Origin: Bacteroidota bacterium
GTDB lineage: Bacteria > Bacteroidota > Bacteroidia > Chitinophagales > BACL12
Direction: 5' to 3'
Assembly (NCBI GenBank): GCA_016718035.1
Contig: JADKEK010000002.1
Coordinates: forward strand, 434,001-498,000
DNA length: 64,000 bases
Every line of letters begins with the position of its first letter. Position 1 is the stretch's first letter. The notes below the pieces were generated by a model. That model saw nothing but the letters and a program-made list of their open reading frames with translations, was not told the DNA's origin and ran no database searches. A program made the position numbers and the translations under genes. This document shows, piece after piece, positions 1-8,927 of the stretch.

Positions 1-229
1 TGATAATCAAATCAGCTCGAAAAGCATACTTGTTTACTCTTTCATTATCCCAATATAAGTAGATTGCTTTTTGCCTTTCCACTTGTAAACCACATTTTAC
101 AAGCTCTTTGAACAGTATCTCTTCATATACAGATTCATATAGCCCAGGTCCTAATTTTACATGTATTTCAAATGCAATATTAACTACCAATTTTGCCAAT
201 TCATTCTCATCAAGTTCCAACACAAGCAT
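1..229 (-). CDS. GxxExxY family protein, N-terminal part (runs off the window)
   Basis: Reading the minus strand from an ATG at 229 gives 76 residues open to the window edge. The sequence contains LGPGLYESVYEEIL (about residues 31-44) and ends in FRADLI, the two hallmarks of the GxxExxY family (TIGR04256-type proteins of about 125 residues, thought to be related to PD-(D/E)XK nucleases; no firm function is known). The C-terminal third lies outside the window. It is followed by a gap of about 175 bases before hutH. The family call is from motifs; the cellular role is unknown. Confidence 0.8.
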   Translation of the reverse strand, partial: MLVLELDENELAKLVVNIAFEIHVKLGPGLYESVYEEILFKELVKCGLQVERQKAIYLYWDNERVNKYAFRADLII

Positions 230-333
230 TTTGTTTTATGCAAAAATAAATCGACTCGAAACTATTTAAAAATATTAACCGCGTATACTCGCTTTGAGCG
301 GATATAAAAAATGTTTTGGCAGTCCACCTTTGC

Positions 334-365
334 GTGCTTGAATATCTACATAATACATCAAGCAC
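334..365. repeat. Inverted repeat between the GxxExxY gene and hutH
   Basis: GTGCTTGA at 334-341 is matched exactly by TCAAGCAC at 358-365, with a 16-base loop. It lies in the 175-base gap downstream of hutH. No run of T follows the stem on either strand, so it is not a convincing intrinsic terminator. Nothing else is seen in this gap. Confidence 0.35.
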
Positions 366-404
366 CTATATAATTAAATAAACCTTTGGGCCTTTGCGAG
401 AAAC

Positions 405-1883
405 CTACGCATTTATAAACAACAAACTCTTATCTATATCCAAATGTAAAAACCGGTCAGACTCATTAAATGACACCACTGATCTATACGCTGTATAAAA
501 GTTCTCAATTGCAATTGAAGATTTTAAAGGCCGCCTAAATTCGAATGCTTGTGCCGCGGTTAGTAATTCGATTGCCAGAATTTTTTCAATATTTTCGACA
601 ACACGTAAACATTTTGTAGCTGCATTGGCACCCATACTCACATGGTCTTCTTGTTCGTTGCAGCTTGAAATACTATCAACACTCGCTGGTGTACACAATT
701 GTTTGTTTTGAGAAACAATACTCGCTGCAGTATATTGAGGAATCATTAATCCCGAATTTAATCCCGGATTTGGTGTTAAAAATTCAGGTAAATTTCTTGC
801 CCCACTCAATAAACGATACACACGACGTTCAGCAATATTGCCTAATTCACTTAATGCCATTGCCAGAAAATCTAAGGTTAATGCTAATGGCTCACCATGA
901 AAATTTCCACCACTCACAATTAAATCATCTTCAACAAAAATATTAGGATTATCAGTAACACCATTAATTTCTTTTTCTACAATCGATTTACAATAATCAA
1001 TTGCATCGCGACATGCTCCGTGAACTTGTGGAATACATCTAAAAGAATAAGGGTCCTGCACTTGCTGTTTTTCCGCAAAAAAAGTTTCACTACCTGATAG
1101 TAGCTCCATAATTTCTTTTGCAGTTGTTATTTGCCCACTTTGATTTCTTACACGATGAATTTGTGGTAAAAAAGGCTCCGCTTTACAATCGTAAGCTTCT
1201 AATGATAATGCAGCAATTTTATTTGACTGATGAATAATGTTTTGCGATTTAATTAAATTATACACTGCATAACTACTCATAAATTGTGTACCATTTAAAA
1301 GCGCTAATCCTTCTTTAGATTGTAATTTGAGTGCCGATAATTTAAAATCTTTCAACACTTCAGCAGTTGGACGAATTTCGCCATTATACTTAACACTACC
1401 TTCTCCAATTAATGCCAAACTCATATGTGAAAGCGGACACAAATCGCCACTGGCACCAAGCGAACCCTGCTCATAAATTACCGGCAAAATGTCGAGGTTA
1501 TAAAAATCGATTAAACGCCATACTGTTTCCACACTAACTCCTGAATTGCCATAACTCAAACTTTGAATTTTAAGTAATAGTAATATTTTACATATTTCAT
1601 CCGGAATAACAGGACCTACTCCACATGCATGACTTCTAATTAAATTATATTGCAATTGCTCCAGGTCATCATCCGAAATTTTCACCTTACACAAACTTCC
1701 AAAACCCGTATTTACCCCGTAAACAGCTTTACCACTGTCGCCAATCTTTTTATCGAGGTAAGTTCGGCATAATTGAATTTTTTCTCTCGCCGAGTTATCC
1801 AGCGCCAGTTTTGCCTTCGATTTTAAAATGGTAGCTATTAAGGTAATAGACAAAGGTTGTGAGCCAATATGATAAGTATCCAT
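405..1883 (-). CDS. hutH: Histidine ammonia-lyase
   Basis: Deaminates L-histidine to trans-urocanate, the first step of histidine degradation, in the cytoplasm. The MIO cofactor triad Ala-Ser-Gly lies in GSLGASGDLCPLSH near residues 140-153. The substrate-selectivity position reads SHACGVG (Ser-His, as in histidine lyases, not the His-Leu or Phe-Leu of Tyr/Phe lyases), and QEDHVSM with the conserved Glu is present. The frame is open to a TTG at 1904, but a promoter -7 box covers that codon, so the ATG at 1883 (492 residues, normal for the family) is preferred. No hutU, hutI or hutG is next to it, so the rest of the pathway must lie elsewhere or the enzyme serves another use of urocanate. It is divergent from the ABC transporter genes. 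Confidence 0.93.
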   Translation of the reverse strand: MDTYHIGSQPLSITLIATILKSKAKLALDNSAREKIQLCRTYLDKKIGDSGKAVYGVNTGFGSLCKVKISDDDLEQLQYNLIRSHACGVGPVIPDEICKILLLLKIQSLSYGNSGVSVETVWRLIDFYNLDILPVIYEQGSLGASGDLCPLSHMSLALIGEGSVKYNGEIRPTAEVLKDFKLSALKLQSKEGLALLNGTQFMSSYAVYNLIKSQNIIHQSNKIAALSLEAYDCKAEPFLPQIHRVRNQSGQITTAKEIMELLSGSETFFAEKQQVQDPYSFRCIPQVHGACRDAIDYCKSIVEKEINGVTDNPNIFVEDDLIVSGGNFHGEPLALTLDFLAMALSELGNIAERRVYRLLSGARNLPEFLTPNPGLNSGLMIPQYTAASIVSQNKQLCTPASVDSISSCNEQEDHVSMGANAATKCLRVVENIEKILAIELLTAAQAFEFRRPLKSSIAIENFYTAYRSVVSFNESDRFLHLDIDKSLLFINA

Positions 1884-1889
1884 AAACAA

Positions 1890-1922
1890 TTGTTTCTGCG
1901 GCAAATTTAAATTTAAATTTGC
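1890..1922. promoter_or_regulatory. Divergent promoter in a 22-bp perfect palindrome
   Basis: Positions 1901-1922 are a perfect palindrome (GCAAATTT, then AAATTT repeats, then AAATTTGC). It contains a TAAATTTG -7 box on the plus strand (1914-1921, facing the ABC genes) and its mirror image on the minus strand (1909-1902, facing hutH). On the plus strand a TTG at 1890-1892 lies 21 bases before the -7 box, a normal Bacteroidota spacing. The two promoters overlap, so polymerase binding on one strand should exclude the other. The palindrome may also be bound by a regulator; that is inference. Confidence 0.55.
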
Positions 1923-1937
1923 AACATGGGCGATATC

Positions 1938-2834
1938 ATGACCTTTTCGCAGGTAAACAAACGATTTTCGGATGTTCAGGCCTTGCAGGATGTAAGTTTT
2001 ACCATACCGGAAAACACCATTTTCGGGCTTCTTGGGCCGAATGGAGCCGGTAAAACAACCCTTATCCGGATTATCACCAAAATATTTGCTGCCGATTCAG
2101 GGCAAATTGTATTTGATGGTTCCGATATCCAAACCCAGCAATATGCCAATATTGGATACATGCCTGAAGAAAAAGGGATGTATAAAAAAATGAAAGTGGG
2201 TGAACACCTCGTGTATTTGGGCAGATTAAAAGGATTAAAAAAATCAGAAGCTCAGGACCGCTCAAAATACTGGCTTGAAAAATTAGGCGCCGGCGACTGG
2301 TGGAACAAAAAACTCGAGGATTTATCGAAAGGGATGCAACAAAAAACACAATTTATTGCCACCGTTTTGCATAACCCGAAATTATTAATTCTCGACGAGC
2401 CCTTTTCCGGTCTTGACCCTGTGAATGCGGAAATGATTAAAAATGAAATTTATCAATTGCATCAACAGGGAACAACTATTATTTTTTCTACACACAGAAT
2501 GGAACAAGTAGAAGAAATTTGTAAAACTATAGCACTTATCAATAAAGGGAAACTCATTTTAAACGGAGAAGTAACAGCGATAAAACAACAATTCAAACAA
2601 CATAAATTTTTAATCAGTTTTGAAACACTTCCTGAAATTGAAGATAACGATTTATTTACCGTAGACCAGATTAATGGCCAAAGTGTTACCGTTCAACTAA
2701 AATCAAAAAACGATCAAAATCAGGTTTTACAATATTTTATTAATCGCAATGTCATTATTAATGCATATTATGAAATATTGCCATCGCTCAACGATATATT
2801 TATTTCAATTGTAAATAAGGCCAACCATGAATAA
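1938..2834 (+). CDS. ABC exporter ATP-binding protein (NatA-like)
   Basis: ATPase subunit of an ABC-2 type exporter; it pairs with the permease that follows. Counting from the upstream ATG at 1926, Walker A GPNGAGKT is at 37-44, signature LSKGMQQ at 133-139, Walker B LLILDEP at 153-159, and the switch His of STH at 190. The region after 210 resembles the C-terminal DUF4162 extension of NatA-type ATPases. The ATG at 1926 is only 5 bases behind the -7 box, so the ATG at 1938 (298 residues) is preferred. The stop overlaps the start of the permease gene (ATGAATAA), so the two are translationally coupled. The substrate is unknown; NatA/NatB homologues are linked to sodium export, but this cannot be assigned from sequence. 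Confidence 0.9.
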   Translation: MTFSQVNKRFSDVQALQDVSFTIPENTIFGLLGPNGAGKTTLIRIITKIFAADSGQIVFDGSDIQTQQYANIGYMPEEKGMYKKMKVGEHLVYLGRLKGLKKSEAQDRSKYWLEKLGAGDWWNKKLEDLSKGMQQKTQFIATVLHNPKLLILDEPFSGLDPVNAEMIKNEIYQLHQQGTTIIFSTHRMEQVEEICKTIALINKGKLILNGEVTAIKQQFKQHKFLISFETLPEIEDNDLFTVDQINGQSVTVQLKSKNDQNQVLQYFINRNVIINAYYEILPSLNDIFISIVNKANHE

Positions 2835-4122
2835 AACATTGCTTATTATCCAACGGGAATATATTACTCGTGTGAGAAAAAAATCGTTTATCATTTTCAC
2901 GCTGTTAGGGCCTGTTTTTTTTCTGCTGATTAGTTTGTTGCCTATTTTAATTTCCAATGCAAACAAAAGCGATCAGCATATATTGGTAAAAGACGACAGT
3001 GGCTTAATTCCGGCACTACCCGATACCGCCGGCTTGTATTTTACCTATAAATACCAATCCATTCCGGTCAACACCTTAAAAACTGATTACAGCACTATTG
3101 GTGAAGGTTACGATGCTTTTTTATATATACCTGCCATGCAACCTGATGCACCATATGGCATTGAAATTTATAGCAACGAACAAGTGAGTTTAACTACTAA
3201 ATTGTATATCGAAAGTATTATTGCAGATAAACTGGAAACCATCAATTTACAGCAACACGATTTAGATAAAAATATATTACTCAAATTAAGACCGAAAGTA
3301 GATATTGATGATAAAGTAACTTCCGGCGAATCACAAAAAGAAGGTAATGCAGCAATTGCCAGTGCTTTCGGTTTTGGCATGGGATTTATCATTTATATTG
3401 TGCTGCTCATCTATGGCACAATGGTGATGCGGGGTGTTATGGAAGAAAAGTCATCGCGTATTATCGAAGTGATTATTTCCAGTGTAAAACCTTTTCAGTT
3501 AATGATGGGGAAAATAGTTGGAATTGGTCTCGTTGGTTTAACCCAATTTGTAGCCTGGGGATTTTTAATCACTATCTTAAATATTATTATCGGTGTTCTG
3601 TTTGCCGGACAACTCAGCGATTTGCAACAAGTGAGCGCTTCAGGTGGTGAAGTTGAGATGAATGCAATAACAGAAGCCATGCAAAGTATGCAAAACATAC
3701 CAATAGGTTATTATTTAAGTATGTTTATTATTTACTTTTTAGGTGGTTATTTTATTTATGCTTCTTTGTTTGCTGCAATAGGCTCATTAGCAGGAGACGA
3801 AGAGGGCGATGTGCAAACATTTGCATTCCCGGTAACCATGTTAATTTTGGTTTCCATTTTTATTATGATGGCTGTAGTGCAGCAACCGCATACACCGCTT
3901 GCATTTTGGGCATCAATTATTCCATTGTCATCACCTATTGTTATGCCTGCATTAATTCCATTTGGCGTTCCGACATGGCAAATTGTTTTATCAATTGTAT
4001 TGTTATTTGGCGGATTTATTTTCACCACCTTTTTGGCAGGTCGTATTTACAGAACTGCCATATTAATGTATGGTAAAAAAATAAAGGTGAAAGAAGTATT
4101 TAAGTGGATGTTTTATAAATAA
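2827..4122 (+). CDS. ABC-2 type permease (NatB-like)
   Basis: Membrane subunit of the exporter, 431 residues. One membrane segment near residues 20-42 is followed by an extracytoplasmic region of about 140 residues, then five or six hydrophobic segments from about 180 to 415. This is the layout of ABC-2 permeases of the NatB/YhaP type. The charged segment MRGVMEEKSSRIIEVIISS (about 200-218), containing EEKSSR.IEV, is a family hallmark at the coupling region. It overlaps the ATPase gene by 8 bases and is probably co-transcribed from the promoter near 1914. It faces the minus-strand rodA, with only 2 bases between the stops and no recognisable terminator. Confidence 0.88.
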   Translation: MNKTLLIIQREYITRVRKKSFIIFTLLGPVFFLLISLLPILISNANKSDQHILVKDDSGLIPALPDTAGLYFTYKYQSIPVNTLKTDYSTIGEGYDAFLYIPAMQPDAPYGIEIYSNEQVSLTTKLYIESIIADKLETINLQQHDLDKNILLKLRPKVDIDDKVTSGESQKEGNAAIASAFGFGMGFIIYIVLLIYGTMVMRGVMEEKSSRIIEVIISSVKPFQLMMGKIVGIGLVGLTQFVAWGFLITILNIIIGVLFAGQLSDLQQVSASGGEVEMNAITEAMQSMQNIPIGYYLSMFIIYFLGGYFIYASLFAAIGSLAGDEEGDVQTFAFPVTMLILVSIFIMMAVVQQPHTPLAFWASIIPLSSPIVMPALIPFGVPTWQIVLSIVLLFGGFIFTTFLAGRIYRTAILMYGKKIKVKEVFKWMFYK

Positions 4123-4124
4123 TC

Positions 4125-5554
4125 TTAACGCAAAATCAATAATCTATCTGCATCTAAACGAAGCATGATAAATACTAAAATAGAAAACGCGAGCACCGAA
4201 GAACCTCCATATGAAATAAACGGAAGCGGTATACCGATTACAGGAATTAAACCGATGGTCATTCCTACATTAATCATTATTTGTAAAAAGAAAAAGCTGG
4301 CAACACAGTATGCATATACCCTTGAAAACGGAGAGCGTTGACGTTCGGCAATAAAAATTATTCGCAGCAAAAACAACAAATACACCACAAGAAATACAAA
4401 TGTGCCAAGGAATCCAAACTCCTCTCCTATGGTGCAAAAAATAAAGTCTGTGCTTTGTTCAGGCACTTGTTCCGATTGTGTTAAAGTTCCTTGTAAATAA
4501 CCTTTACCTGCAACACCTCCTGAACCAATCGTCATTTTACTTTGTGTTACATTATATTCTGCATCGGCATTATCAGACATGCCCAATAATGTTTCAATCT
4601 TTGTACTTGATAATCTTCTAATAAACTGGTAGTGATATACTTAACGCCGAAAATGACAAAAGCTAATAACGCAACATAAATGACAACCGGCCACCAGATT
4701 TTAAAATATTTAATTTTTCGAACCAGATACCAGGATGCAAAAAGTAATCCCAAAGTACCTGCGTAAATCAAATACATGTTGAGCGACATTACTTCGCCTC
4801 CCAATAAAAACAATAATATAGCGCCGACAAATGTGGCTAGAAATGCTATGCCTTTTACTTTCTCTTTACGTATGAGTTTTAATGAACTGAAACCAACATA
4901 AATCAAAATCGCAATTGACAAAGTAATAGCAACTGGGTCTCCGCCAAATATCATTGAAAACACAAAACACAATCCAATAAACAAAACAAACAAAACTTCA
5001 TAAACCGGAAAACCTTCGCGGTAAATAACAAATACCAAACTACCATAAACCATCGCAGAACCAACATCACTTTGCAATACAATGATACCCATTGGCACTC
5101 CGAGAATTAAATAAGCAATTAATTTATTTTTAAACGTACGTGCCTGCCCGGTAATCATACTCATATACTTGGCAAGCATTAATGCTGTGGTTGTTTTACC
5201 AAACTCTGCAGGTTGAAATTGAAATGAACCCACCTGCAACCAACTTCTGGCACCATTAATATCAACTGCAACTAAAAAAGTAAGAATAAAAATACCAAGT
5301 GTAACAGCATAAAAAATCATTGCGAATTTGGTAAAAAAAGTGCTGTCGAAAGTTAATATACTAAACCCAACAATGAGTGAAATAAACATCCACACCATTT
5401 GTTTGCCGTGCGTTTGCGAAAAATTAAAAAAGCGACTTGTTTCAGGGTCATAACTTACCGCAAATACAGTGAGTAATCCAATTACCAATAATGCAAAATA
5501 CAGTCCGATAGCGAACTGATCAATATTCTGCATAATGGATTTTTTTTCTCTCAT
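4125..5554 (-). pseudogene. rodA: Rod shape SEDS glycosyltransferase RodA, frameshifted
   Basis: RodA polymerises lipid II glycan strands in the elongasome with PBP2. The first frame (5554 to 4547) encodes 8 or so membrane segments and the conserved QPAEFGK. It leaves the family pattern after EDYQVQRLK. The second frame (4586 to 4125) resumes exactly with LLGMSDNADAEYNVTQSKMTIGSGG and ends with PLPFISYGGSS, both strong RodA/FtsW signatures. Adding one A to the AAA run (plus-strand TTT 4592-4594) restores LKTLLGMSDN and a protein of about 476 residues. The start overlaps the mrdA stop (ATGA). A missing base in a homopolymer suggests a sequence error; real decay is possible. No usable -1 slippery heptamer is present. 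Confidence 0.9.
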
Positions 5555-7467
5555 TGCTTTTTAGGTAAAATTGCAGCTTGTGCGGTAATTTTTTGTTTAT
5601 TGCTGTCAACCGGTGTTTTTTGTTCCGGCTGTGGAAGTAATTCAGGGGCATCAATTAATACCGCTTTCATCATACGCTCTTCTAATGGTTTCCGTTTTTC
5701 GCTGATGGTTCGGTTAACATATTTTTCAACTACCAGACTGGCAATTGGTGCCGCATAACTTGCACCCCAACCACCATTTTCAATAATGATAGCCACCGCA
5801 ATTTTTGGATTTTTTTCCGGTGCAAAACAACTAAACCAACTGTGGTCTTTACCATGCGGATTTTCTGCTGTTCCTGTTTTACCGCAAACCTGAATGGAAT
5901 CCACCTTTGCTATTTTTGCGGTACCGAAATTTACTGCACCCGCCATTCCATGTTGCACAAATGGAAAAATACTATCAGGAATACCTGTTTCTCTTCTTGT
6001 TTTAAATTTATTTAAAATCGTATCCGCATCTTCAGCATATTTCAAAACGTGAGGTGTAAAAAAGAAACCACCGTTTGCAATAATCGCCATCGAGTTGGCC
6101 GATTGTAATGGTGTAATAATTAATTTATCCTGACCAATTCCCAGTGTAACACAATTGGATGCCTTCCATCTTCCTTTGCCATACACTTTATCATAATCTT
6201 CTGCATCGGGTACATTACCATTTCTTTCATTTGGTAAATCCACACCGGTTTTAGTGCCAATTCCCCATAACGCAAGATGTTCATTAAAATCGCGCATACC
6301 TTCCTCCGGCGAATCATGTGCTTCCATAAAATATCGGAATGTATAACAGAAGTATGCGTTACAACTATGTCCAATACCTAATTCTACATTGGAAGCGTAT
6401 GGGTGATTGTGACAATTCACTTTATGACCGCTCATCACATATCCGCCCGGACAACTATATCCCTGGTCGGAAGTGAGCGAGCCAATATCCATTCCCAACG
6501 CAGCCATAACCGGCTTAAACGTAGACCCTGGCGGGTAATAACCGCTTAACGCTCGGTTATTCAATGGATTTTCTTTGTTTAATGCCAATTTTGCAAAGTT
6601 TTTTGTTCTGGCACTTCCAACCAACATATTTGGGTCGTATGATGGTGTGCTTACTAATGCTAGAATTTCACCTGTCGAAGGCTCTATGGCAACCAAAGCA
6701 CCTCGCTTATTGGCCATAAGCTGTTCTGCATATGTTTGCAACTCAATGTCTATGGTCAGCGTTAAATTTTTTCCGGCAACAGGAGCAATATCTTCACTAC
6801 CATTATTGAGTCGCCCCACATCACGGCCAAAACGGTCAATCACAATGTTTTTATATCCTTTTTGTCCGCGCAACAAATTTTCATAACTTTTTTCCACGCC
6901 ACTTTTTCCAATTACATCGGCATTGCGATAATAGCCATTCGATTTTTTAATATCGTTGGAATCAACCTCAGCAACATAACCTAATAAGTGGGCTGCAGAT
7001 GGATAAGCATATTTCCGAACCGGACTAATTGCAGTATAAAACCCTTTGAATTCATATAAATACTCTTCGATGCGACCAAATTCTTCTGCTGAAATTTGAG
7101 ATAAAAAAACACTTTCTCTTACACGCGAAAATGATTTGGCATCTTTCATTTTTTTGATAAACTGTTCTTTATCAATGCCAATAATTTCACAAAATCTAAT
7201 GGTGTCAATTTTTTCTACCTGCGAAGGCACTACCATTAACTTATAACTAGGCTCGTTGTAAACTATCAGTTTGCCTGTCCTGTCGAAAATTTGCCCTCTG
7301 TCCGGGTCCACCTGCTCTTTTCTAATCCCTCTATCGTCGGCAATTTGTTTATAGGTATCGTCAATTATCTGAAGATAAAACAGGCGGATAAGGTACACGA
7401 CAAAAATGCCGACAATTATGCCTTGTATAACATAACTGCGAGATTTTGTATTATCGATAATTGCCAT
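5551..7467 (-). CDS. mrdA: Penicillin-binding protein 2 (elongasome transpeptidase)
   Basis: Class B penicillin-binding protein that cross-links peptidoglycan during side-wall growth, partner of RodA. 638 residues: short cytoplasmic tail, one membrane anchor (about 11-33), a dimerisation/pedestal region, and a transpeptidase domain with the three catalytic motifs STFK (315-318, nucleophile Ser315), SCN (368-370) and KTG (530-532). The C-terminal 40 residues are polar and rich in Lys, Pro and Gln. It ends in TGA overlapping the rodA ATG. The reading frame is intact, unlike its neighbours rodA and mreB. A 103-base gap separates it from mreD; nothing recognisable is seen there. Confidence 0.95.
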   Translation of the reverse strand: MAIIDNTKSRSYVIQGIIVGIFVVYLIRLFYLQIIDDTYKQIADDRGIRKEQVDPDRGQIFDRTGKLIVYNEPSYKLMVVPSQVEKIDTIRFCEIIGIDKEQFIKKMKDAKSFSRVRESVFLSQISAEEFGRIEEYLYEFKGFYTAISPVRKYAYPSAAHLLGYVAEVDSNDIKKSNGYYRNADVIGKSGVEKSYENLLRGQKGYKNIVIDRFGRDVGRLNNGSEDIAPVAGKNLTLTIDIELQTYAEQLMANKRGALVAIEPSTGEILALVSTPSYDPNMLVGSARTKNFAKLALNKENPLNNRALSGYYPPGSTFKPVMAALGMDIGSLTSDQGYSCPGGYVMSGHKVNCHNHPYASNVELGIGHSCNAYFCYTFRYFMEAHDSPEEGMRDFNEHLALWGIGTKTGVDLPNERNGNVPDAEDYDKVYGKGRWKASNCVTLGIGQDKLIITPLQSANSMAIIANGGFFFTPHVLKYAEDADTILNKFKTRRETGIPDSIFPFVQHGMAGAVNFGTAKIAKVDSIQVCGKTGTAENPHGKDHSWFSCFAPEKNPKIAVAIIIENGGWGASYAAPIASLVVEKYVNRTISEKRKPLEERMMKAVLIDAPELLPQPEQKTPVDSNKQKITAQAAILPKKQ

Positions 7468-7570
7468 AAATTAAATTGCCTGTGAAGTTGAATGCCGATT
7501 CCGAATTCCGGATACAAATTTCGAAAATGTTTTTACAATACCATCAGTATTGTTACAGAATTAATTGTAA

Positions 7571-8092
7571 TTAACGTTTTACTTTTCGTTTTGCAAACAA
7601 GAAAGCAAAAATTACAATTAATAATGTTGATACTAAAGTACTTAAAAATATTTTTAATAATAAATATCCTACATCATTCATCCAAAATACCTGTAAAAAA
7701 TAATAAATACTATGATGGATAAAAATTACGGTTAGTGTAAACAACGCAAACCATACCACACCTAGTTCGGATAAAGACGGGGCGTTTACATTTTCGTAAC
7801 CTGTTATTGGTGTATATCGTTTTATCAGCCATGGACGTGCAAAGGCGATAAACACACAAGCTGCAGCGTGCATGCCTGCCGTGTTATTAAACATGTCAAT
7901 AGAAAATCCTACCGCAAATGCCAAAGGCAGTATCATCCAGCGCGGAGTTTCAAATGGCAGCAAAATGATGAACATCGGATATACATACGGATGTATGTAA
8001 GTGCTAACATTGAGCTTATTCAGCACAAGCACCTGGAACAAAATCAAAAAGATTAGTCCCACAAGCCTCAATATCCAATTAATTGCCTGCAT
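7571..8092 (-). CDS. mreD: Rod shape-determining protein MreD
   Basis: Small integral membrane protein of the elongasome, 173 residues, with about five hydrophobic segments (about 8-26, 38-55, 60-88 and two in the C-terminal half) and a basic C-terminus (KRKVKR). The GFSIDMFNNTAGMHA segment near residues 62-76 matches the conserved region of MreD, where a D follows the second helix. Its start overlaps the end of mreC by 14 bases and it sits in the standard place between mreC and mrdA. Sequence conservation in MreD is weak, so order in the operon is a main part of the evidence. Confidence 0.85.
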   Translation of the reverse strand: MQAINWILRLVGLIFLILFQVLVLNKLNVSTYIHPYVYPMFIILLPFETPRWMILPLAFAVGFSIDMFNNTAGMHAAACVFIAFARPWLIKRYTPITGYENVNAPSLSELGVVWFALFTLTVIFIHHSIYYFLQVFWMNDVGYLLLKIFLSTLVSTLLIVIFAFLFAKRKVKR

Positions 8093-8912
8093 CTGTTGCG
8101 CTGTTTTCTAAATCGGTTCTTTCTTTTTGTAATAATTCGTTTACCACGTACACAAATTGCAGCGAACTGAATTTAGTAGACAAACGAACATTAAGTGTGT
8201 AATAATTACTACCCGGGTCCTTACCAAAACTTTCAACGGTGCCCACCATAATATCAGGTGGAAACATAGGCGATATTTTGGTGGTTACCACACTATCTCC
8301 TTTATTCAATGTTCCCGGTTCAGAAACCTGAATTACACTGATATGCGTAGGCGATTTTCCTTCCCAGGTTAAACGGCCTTGTGAATTATTTTTTTGAACA
8401 GCCACACGGCTAACAAACTGACTATGTAATACACTCATTACCACACTGAATTTTGGCGACACTTTAACCACACGTCCAACAATTCCGCTTGAAGTAATTA
8501 CACCCATATTTTCACGTATACCATCATTACTTCCTTTGTTTAGGGTGATGTAATTATTAGGCTCGGTAAATGAATTACCAATTACTTCAGCAGGGATATA
8601 AGAATATAAGGGTTGGCCCAAACTGTCTTTTACCAAAACAGATGAAGAATCGGGTATGGCACTTAACAACAATTGCTCACGCAAAAGTGCATTTTCATGC
8701 ATTAAACTATCATTAACTTCTTTCAGCGAAAAATACTCTTGAAAATTGCCATAGGTGTTTAATACATTTCCTGAAACACCATTTGCCGAATTGATAAAAA
8801 AGGTATTGTGAAAATTATTGTAGGTAAATACAAAATATAACGATATTAATTCGAGTAAACCGAAAAGGAAAACGGCATAGTGACGGATGATGAATAAAAA
8901 GAAACTACGCAT
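8079..8912 (-). CDS. mreC: Rod shape-determining protein MreC
   Basis: Periplasmic scaffold that links MreB filaments to PBP2. 277 residues: one membrane segment (about 8-30), a short coiled coil around LKEVNDSLMHENALLREQL (62-80), and a C-terminal beta domain with the typical DGIRENMGVITSSGIVGRV and GDSVVTTKISPMFPPDI segments. It starts 16 bases after the mreB stop and overlaps mreD. The frame is intact. It is well supported by both sequence and gene order. Confidence 0.93.
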   Translation of the reverse strand: MRSFFLFIIRHYAVFLFGLLELISLYFVFTYNNFHNTFFINSANGVSGNVLNTYGNFQEYFSLKEVNDSLMHENALLREQLLLSAIPDSSSVLVKDSLGQPLYSYIPAEVIGNSFTEPNNYITLNKGSNDGIRENMGVITSSGIVGRVVKVSPKFSVVMSVLHSQFVSRVAVQKNNSQGRLTWEGKSPTHISVIQVSEPGTLNKGDSVVTTKISPMFPPDIMVGTVESFGKDPGSNYYTLNVRLSTKFSSLQFVYVVNELLQKERTDLENSATDAGN

Positions 8913-8927
8913 TATTCATCCGGGGAA

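Noticed and set aside
334..365. Terminator for hutH from the 8-bp inverted repeat
   Set aside because: No T run follows the stem on the minus strand; kept only as an inverted repeat.
405..1883. Tyrosine or phenylalanine ammonia-lyase
   Set aside because: The selectivity residues are Ser-His and the QEDHVSM motif is present, both of the histidine type.
4590..4600. Programmed -1 frameshifting in rodA
   Set aside because: The site TTG AAA CAT has no X XXY YYZ slippery heptamer.
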